A stretch of DNA of 64,000 bases from Bostrychus sinensis (Eukaryota; Chordata; Actinopteri; Gobiiformes; Eleotridae), in contig CM036248.1 in assembly GCA_020698575.1 (NCBI GenBank), positions 24,292,229 to 24,356,228 on the forward strand, in the 5' to 3' direction. The notes beneath the pieces are model-generated. The model had not been told where the DNA came from and ran no database searches. It was given only the letters and a program-made list of their open reading frames with translations. A program made the translations under genes and the position numbers. Below are positions 59,964 to 64,000 of the stretch, one piece after another. Numbering within the stretch: position 1 is the stretch's first letter; each line of letters begins with the position of its first letter.

Positions 59964-60419
59964 TGTAACTCCTTTTAAGCACTCGAGACACAAGTGGTTT
60001 CCTCTAACTGATGAATTTATTTACACTTGACAAATCAACATAAATCCACCGTGAAAACTAAAGAAAAGCAAAGACGAATACAACAATTAGCTAACAGAAA
60101 AAAAGGACAAATGACGAATATAAACACTTGTAAACTTAAAAACAAACTAACATACCTCGTTGGCTGTGTGCTTATTTAAAAGGAATTATGTGTGTTTCTC
60201 CTCTCTTTCTTGCACTTATTTTCTTCTTTTTTACTTGTCAGTGTATCTGCAAATCATGCCCTTTCTTCGATCCCCTTCTTCCAATTACCTTACTTTAGCA
60301 GCGCACACAAACACATTTTAACACTACAGCGCCCTCTCTGGTGAAACTTAAAATACACACAATGAAACAAATGGGCTACATATACAGTAGATGAACACAA
60401 TAGAAATGTGACAGTTACA
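59964..60419 (-). repeat. BEL/Pao 5' LTR
   Basis: 456 bp, same sequence as the 3' LTR apart from about three substitutions. It is followed on the plus-strand side by CCTAA (60420-60424), the second half of the target-site duplication. Minus-strand sequence right after the LTR (59963 downwards) reads gtgaaaactcggactg and lacks the TGG expected of a tRNA primer-binding site. Confidence 0.92.
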
Positions 60420-60872
60420 CCTAATGCATTCCTAACAGTTTTACTTATTGTGCACCTTACACTTATTGCAACACTGTTTAACCACTCACAGATCTAGAAT
60501 GAAAAATCAATGCAGGCACATTTTATGACTACAAAGAATATCTTTAGTGTCAATCAACTTACTGAGGTTTTACATATCCCACAATGCAACAGTCCTTGAC
60601 CTGTAAACTCTGCAGTAATATCTTTTTTCCCAAATCTTCATGTTCAGACACAATTTGCCAACTACAGACCAGGTACGATTCTTTGGTTATGTGCTAAATG
60701 GGAATAGCACTTACTGTTATTTCTGGGGCAGCTAGCCAGCTCTAGACAAAGCATTACACACAGTAGGACAAAGTACAGTAATCTAGACTCAAGAGTGTAT
60801 CAGCAAGCTTTTGATTTTTACTTGTCTATGAAGAAGTCCCAGGAAGGTACAGAAGGGGATTTCACTTTATAT

Positions 60873-61922
60873 CAGGGGTCACCAACTAAAATTCACCGAG
60901 GTCCAATTGGTGAAAATTTTCTTGCGCGAAGGTCCGGAGCATCACAATGTTGATTTGTACCTCAAAAATAAATAAATAAAATCATTGTAGTTACATCAGT
61001 GTCTACATTATGGCAATAGTATTTTGCTAACATAAGCATCAGTTTAAAACTAGGGGATATCAAATAATAAAATAAACTTTTTTTTTTCTTATGTTAATCA
61101 AATACAGTAAAAAAAAAATCTAACAAAATGCTTTTATAGTGGTCCTTGGCTCAGAACACAGGAGACACAGGAGTTTAGAGCTGACCTCTGTTCCTTTCTA
61201 CATCTGTCTCTGTCATTTCTCCGCTGTCTGTCTCACAGTCACCGCTCCATATGTTTCCAAATCCTCAGATCTGATTGGTTGATAGCGTCACACGCAAGAT
61301 TTCCTGTCTGCTTTTACGCAGGAGACGATGCACCCTTTAAAACTAAAGTGGAACGTACTGCGCCTCAAAACACAGGTTTCCTCTTAATTCTCTGGTGAAT
61401 ATGAGGCAGCTCTGTCCTCTGTGGAACAGAGGGACAGACACCAAGAGGAGAGGGGTGAGCTGTGGGACAGAGAGACACCGAGAGGAGAGGGGTGAGCCTC
61501 GACAGAGAGACACCGAGAGGGGAGGGGTGAGCTGTGGGACAGAGAGACACCGAGAGGGCAGAGCCGCTCACAGCCTGTGTCGCCTCCTCTCTCGCCGCTC
61601 CGTAAAAACGAAACTTAAGTCTGTTGTAAACGGAACAGTCCTGTCCCTCCGCACTCAGTCTGGACCTACTCCTCTCATTTTGTTGGACAGTAACAGAAAA
61701 CACAGCTGATTTAACCCCCGCACTGTTCATGTTAAAGTTTTAAAGCACCAGGATACGATGCTGTTGACGCGCCGCAGCGGCGCCTCTCTCGCGCCGCTGC
61801 GCTCCCGGGGAGTGAACAGGCTGAACGGGTTCGGGTCCGCGGAGTGGGACAGAGGTTCGGGTCCGGATGGGAGGGCATCTGGGTCCGGATTCGGACCGCG
61901 ATCCGCCTGTTAATGACCTCTG
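60873..61922. mobile_element. Non-autonomous hAT element with perfect 8-bp target-site duplication
   Basis: Termini CAGGGGTCACCAAC and GTTAATGACCTCTG are near-perfect inverted repeats. CTTTATAT flanks both sides exactly (60865-60872 and 61923-61930), the 8-bp duplication of hAT transposases. The 1050-bp interior has no transposase; its right half is GC-rich with a minisatellite at 61446-61557. The intact duplication suggests a fairly recent insertion. Confidence 0.85.
61446..61557. repeat. Minisatellite inside the hAT element
   Basis: Three units of roughly 40-45 bp share 'ggacagagagacaccgagag' and 'ggggtgagctgtg'. They give repetitive open frames on both strands that are not considered genes. 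Confidence 0.8.
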
Positions 61923-61929
61923 CTTTATA

Positions 61930-63560
61930 TGATGTAAGAAAGTAAAATTCAATAAAATAAGTATCTTCTACTGCAGTGCTGTTTGTCTGCAAAAAGTTTC
62001 TTTTCCAAAAACTGACAAAGGTTCAAAGTTAAAATTTTGATGAAGATGAAGCCATGGGTTAGACCAGAGTGGACAGACAGACCTCGAGGGCCAATGGTTA
62101 TGGTTGCATTTGCTGCATTTATAGATTGAGTCACAATGATGTTGATAAATAAAACAGTTTAAACCTTGGGCAGTTCTCATTTAAAATGCAGAGTTCCAGG
62201 AGTAAACCGAGTTAAATTATTTCTACTTTTAGACAACAGAAAGACTTTTGACCTGTACCATAGGAAAAAAAAGTTGTCTACTTGACTTTGTAAACAATAT
62301 GTTTATTTCTATGTATAAGCCATACAACATAAATGTACTGCTCAACTGATCACACCCAGCTATCATGTACTCAGCATGTAGCCTTATGTATACTTGATTC
62401 AGTATTTTTGTAGAAACCATGCTTAATCAATATATCTATAATTAACTGTTATAGAGTAGCAAGTGAAACAGTAAATACAAGTTTGTGGCCCCTTTTCCTG
62501 CTTTCCTGAGTCTGTGATGAGACTATTGGAGGATTTAATGATGAAGTACAAGTTGTTGTGTTCACCTCAGTCTGACCAGGCCCAGAGCTCACTGTGCTTC
62601 AGCAGAGATGTTGTGATCTGGAGATGAAGGAGGAGAAAAGGTGGACAGAGGTCAATAAGAGAACGACTTGATGAAAAGTTGTGCAGGACAAACACACAAT
62701 AAAGTTAGGAACCTTCCTGAAATCAAAGTTGGAAAAGGAAAAGCGAGGACACAAGACACAGAAATTAGTCCATGAGTTGATTAAAAAGTGCTGCTACTTG
62801 GAGGAATATTCAGAAACAAAAGGGAGGTGATATCTGTGTGTGATCTTTTGTATCACAAAATACAAATAAATAGAATAAAAATGGGTTTAGAAATTAGTTT
62901 CAGTAAAACAGTAAAAGGAATAGCTTAAAGGCCTATATTGTGCTTTTATTTGTATTTTTAAACCAATCTTGGTCTCCTAGAACAGCAGTTTTACAACCTT
63001 TAAAAATATTATCTGACTGAAATAAACCAGTTTAATTAAGTACTGTTAATAAGCGTTGCGTTTTTTTTAACATAATCAAAGAAAAAAAGCACTTCACTTC
63101 CTTAAACTTTTTGTGATAATGCCATTTTACTACAAAATTAAAAATAGCTGTGAGAAATAAATGGAAATAAAGCTGCACACTGTTTTTTGGGGAAAGAAGT
63201 GAGGGCCGACTGGATGTAGAGGGGTTGTTGATTGGTCAGTGCTTCCTGGAGTGGGCGGGGGTTCATGGGAGAGGTGGAGGTTTGTGAAACCCAGCATTTT
63301 GAGGCATGAGAATGGCCATGCCCGAGAATAAAGTACTTAACATCCGTAAATGATGCAAAACACAACTCCAGGAATTTGATGAGGGCTCAGAAAAGTCAAT
63401 TTCATATAAGATATCCCCTTTATAGAATATATAGTCATCTTTTGTATTATATTATATTGTGTTTATATTTTGTCTGACTGAACAGGTTTGGATGTCAATT
63501 TGGGATTCCCGTAGGTACAAACATAAAAATACACAAGAAACATATACATTAAAGTAACAA
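61930..63560. other. Non-coding stretch
   Basis: AT-rich sequence with no recognised gene. It holds copy 2 of the dispersed repeat at 63174-63423. Its possible left boundary ('ttaaaggcctatattgtgc') is at about 62930. Confidence 0.4.
63174..63423. repeat. Dispersed repeat, copy 2 (partner at 6.8 kb)
   Basis: Matches 6764-7050 in the same orientation, for example through 'gactggatgtagagggg', 'cagtgcttcctgg' and 'gtgggcgggggttc'. The copies are diverged. The family was not identified. Confidence 0.55.
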
Positions 63561-63606
63561 ATTACACACTTCCTCTCTCTTGGATATTCTGGCATTACCT
63601 CTGAAG

Positions 63607-63680
63607 GATGTGTACTGTGTGCTATACCACACTGCAGTGCAGACTGATAGACAGGCTGTTGGAGAGCTGGTGAATGACAG
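63607..63680 (+). CDS. Possible coding exon of an unidentified gene
   Basis: After a pyrimidine-rich tract and 'cctctgaag', an open frame reads DVYCVLYHTAVQTDRQAVGE and then LVND. It ends in phase 2 at a GACAG|GTATTT donor. The frame is open upstream too, so the start may lie earlier. It joins in phase to the segment at 63804. The protein is not recognised. Confidence 0.35.
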
Positions 63681-63753
63681 GTATTTATTTCCCCACTAGA
63701 ATTTTATAAAAGAGCAGCATATCTTCAGACATGGAGGTAAATATTTCTGTCTG

Positions 63754-63754
<1 letters not shown>

Positions 63755-63796
<42 letters not shown>
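63755..63796. repeat. Poly-T run (42 bp)
   Basis: An uninterrupted run of T. It forms most of the candidate 123-bp intron between 63680 and 63804 and doubles as its polypyrimidine tract. Confidence 0.9.
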
Positions 63797-63797
<1 letters not shown>

Positions 63798-63803
63798 TCA
63801 CAG

Positions 63804-63900
63804 GATATGTGGTTTGTTGTTCCTGTGTGGTGACGATGTGTTAAAAGAGGGCACTATATCTTATGGGAAAATGTCTAGAGCTGGCCCTGCTGAGTACACA
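63804..63900 (+). CDS. Possible coding exon of an unidentified gene (next to window end)
   Basis: The acceptor is a long T run followed by gtcacag. One base completes the codon left by the 63607-63680 segment. Thirty-two codons follow (ICGLLFLCGDDVLKEGTISY, then GKMSRAGPAEYT), ending in phase 0 at ACACA|GTGAGTG. The matched phases and good splice sites support a real gene, continuing beyond the window. No family is recognised. Confidence 0.4.
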
Positions 63901-64000
63901 GTGAGTGAAAAGGAAATTACATTGTAGTGCTAGACTTGAATGTCTGTTTGTGAAAGTTAGAAACACTGTCACTGTAATTGCCTGCTAACTTTAGGAGAAC

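Larger units (their letters stand above)
52824..60419 (-). mobile_element. BEL/Pao LTR retrotransposon, nearly intact
   Basis: The 7.6-kb element is on the minus strand. Two 456-bp LTRs (52824-53279 and 59964-60419), each TG...CA when read outward, differ at about three positions. The 5-bp target duplication CCTAA is perfect (52819-52823 and 60420-60424). Domain order in transcription sense is gag with coiled coil and DUF1759, zinc knuckles, aspartic protease, reverse transcriptase, RNase H, integrase, DUF5641. That protease-RT-RNaseH-integrase order with DUF1759 and DUF5641 marks BEL/Pao. No envelope gene is present. A purine-rich tract (ggtgggag) abuts the 3' LTR. High LTR identity implies a recent insertion. 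One in-frame stop interrupts gag. Confidence 0.92.

Noticed and set aside
59727..59993. 88-codon minus-strand open frame overlapping the BEL/Pao 5' LTR
   Set aside because: It spans the LTR boundary and the untranslated leader and has no resemblance to any gag or accessory protein.
61365..61730. 121-codon minus and 104-codon plus open frames
   Set aside because: Both are produced by the minisatellite inside the hAT element.

Overview
This is vertebrate nuclear DNA, most likely from a ray-finned (teleost) fish. It has GT-AG introns, no operons or ribosome-binding sites, two vertebrate genes in the same orientation, and a dense mix of transposons typical of fish: Tc1-like and hAT-like DNA elements, a BEL/Pao LTR element, L2-like and RTE/Rex-like LINEs, and tRNA-derived SINEs. 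All exon boundaries were read by eye from splice sites and reading-frame phase, and family names come from remembered motifs rather than database searches.

Layout. (1) 1-4.6 kb: the last two coding exons and 3' UTR of a GDNF-family receptor alpha gene on the + strand, probably gfra4, including its GPI-anchor signal. (2) 4.6-20 kb: gene-free. It holds an L2-like LINE remnant, a cluster of nested DNA transposons (8.0-10.7 kb), a SINE, a perfect 38-bp hairpin and a decayed Tc1 element (18.6-19.9 kb). (3) 20.4-36.5 kb: a complete slc4a11 gene on the + strand. Twenty coding exons were phased end to end (851 codons), and a second, alternative first exon has the same phase. (4) 36.5-45 kb: no recognised gene; a few minus-strand, exon-like segments with good splice signals. 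(5) 45-52 kb: a duplicated ~630-bp segment, one copy split by an internally deleted LINE with a 13-bp target-site duplication, then a Tc1 element carrying about 1.2 kb of unrelated DNA. (6) 52.8-60.4 kb: a young, nearly intact BEL/Pao retrotransposon on the minus strand, with 456-bp LTRs differing at about three positions, a perfect 5-bp target-site duplication, and one in-frame stop inside gag. (7) 60.9-61.9 kb: a non-autonomous hAT element with a perfect 8-bp target-site duplication and an internal minisatellite. (8) The right edge has two + strand exon-like segments with matching phase, possibly the start of another gene.

The two host genes have separate roles. gfra4 encodes a GPI-anchored co-receptor for GDNF-family ligands. 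slc4a11 encodes a plasma-membrane SLC4-family transporter. In mammals both lie in one chromosomal region (human 20p13), so their adjacency here looks like retained synteny. I found no convincing new biological system. The most interesting items are the alternative slc4a11 starts, the recent BEL/Pao insertion, the chimeric Tc1 element, the LINE-split duplication and the unidentified exon-like segments.
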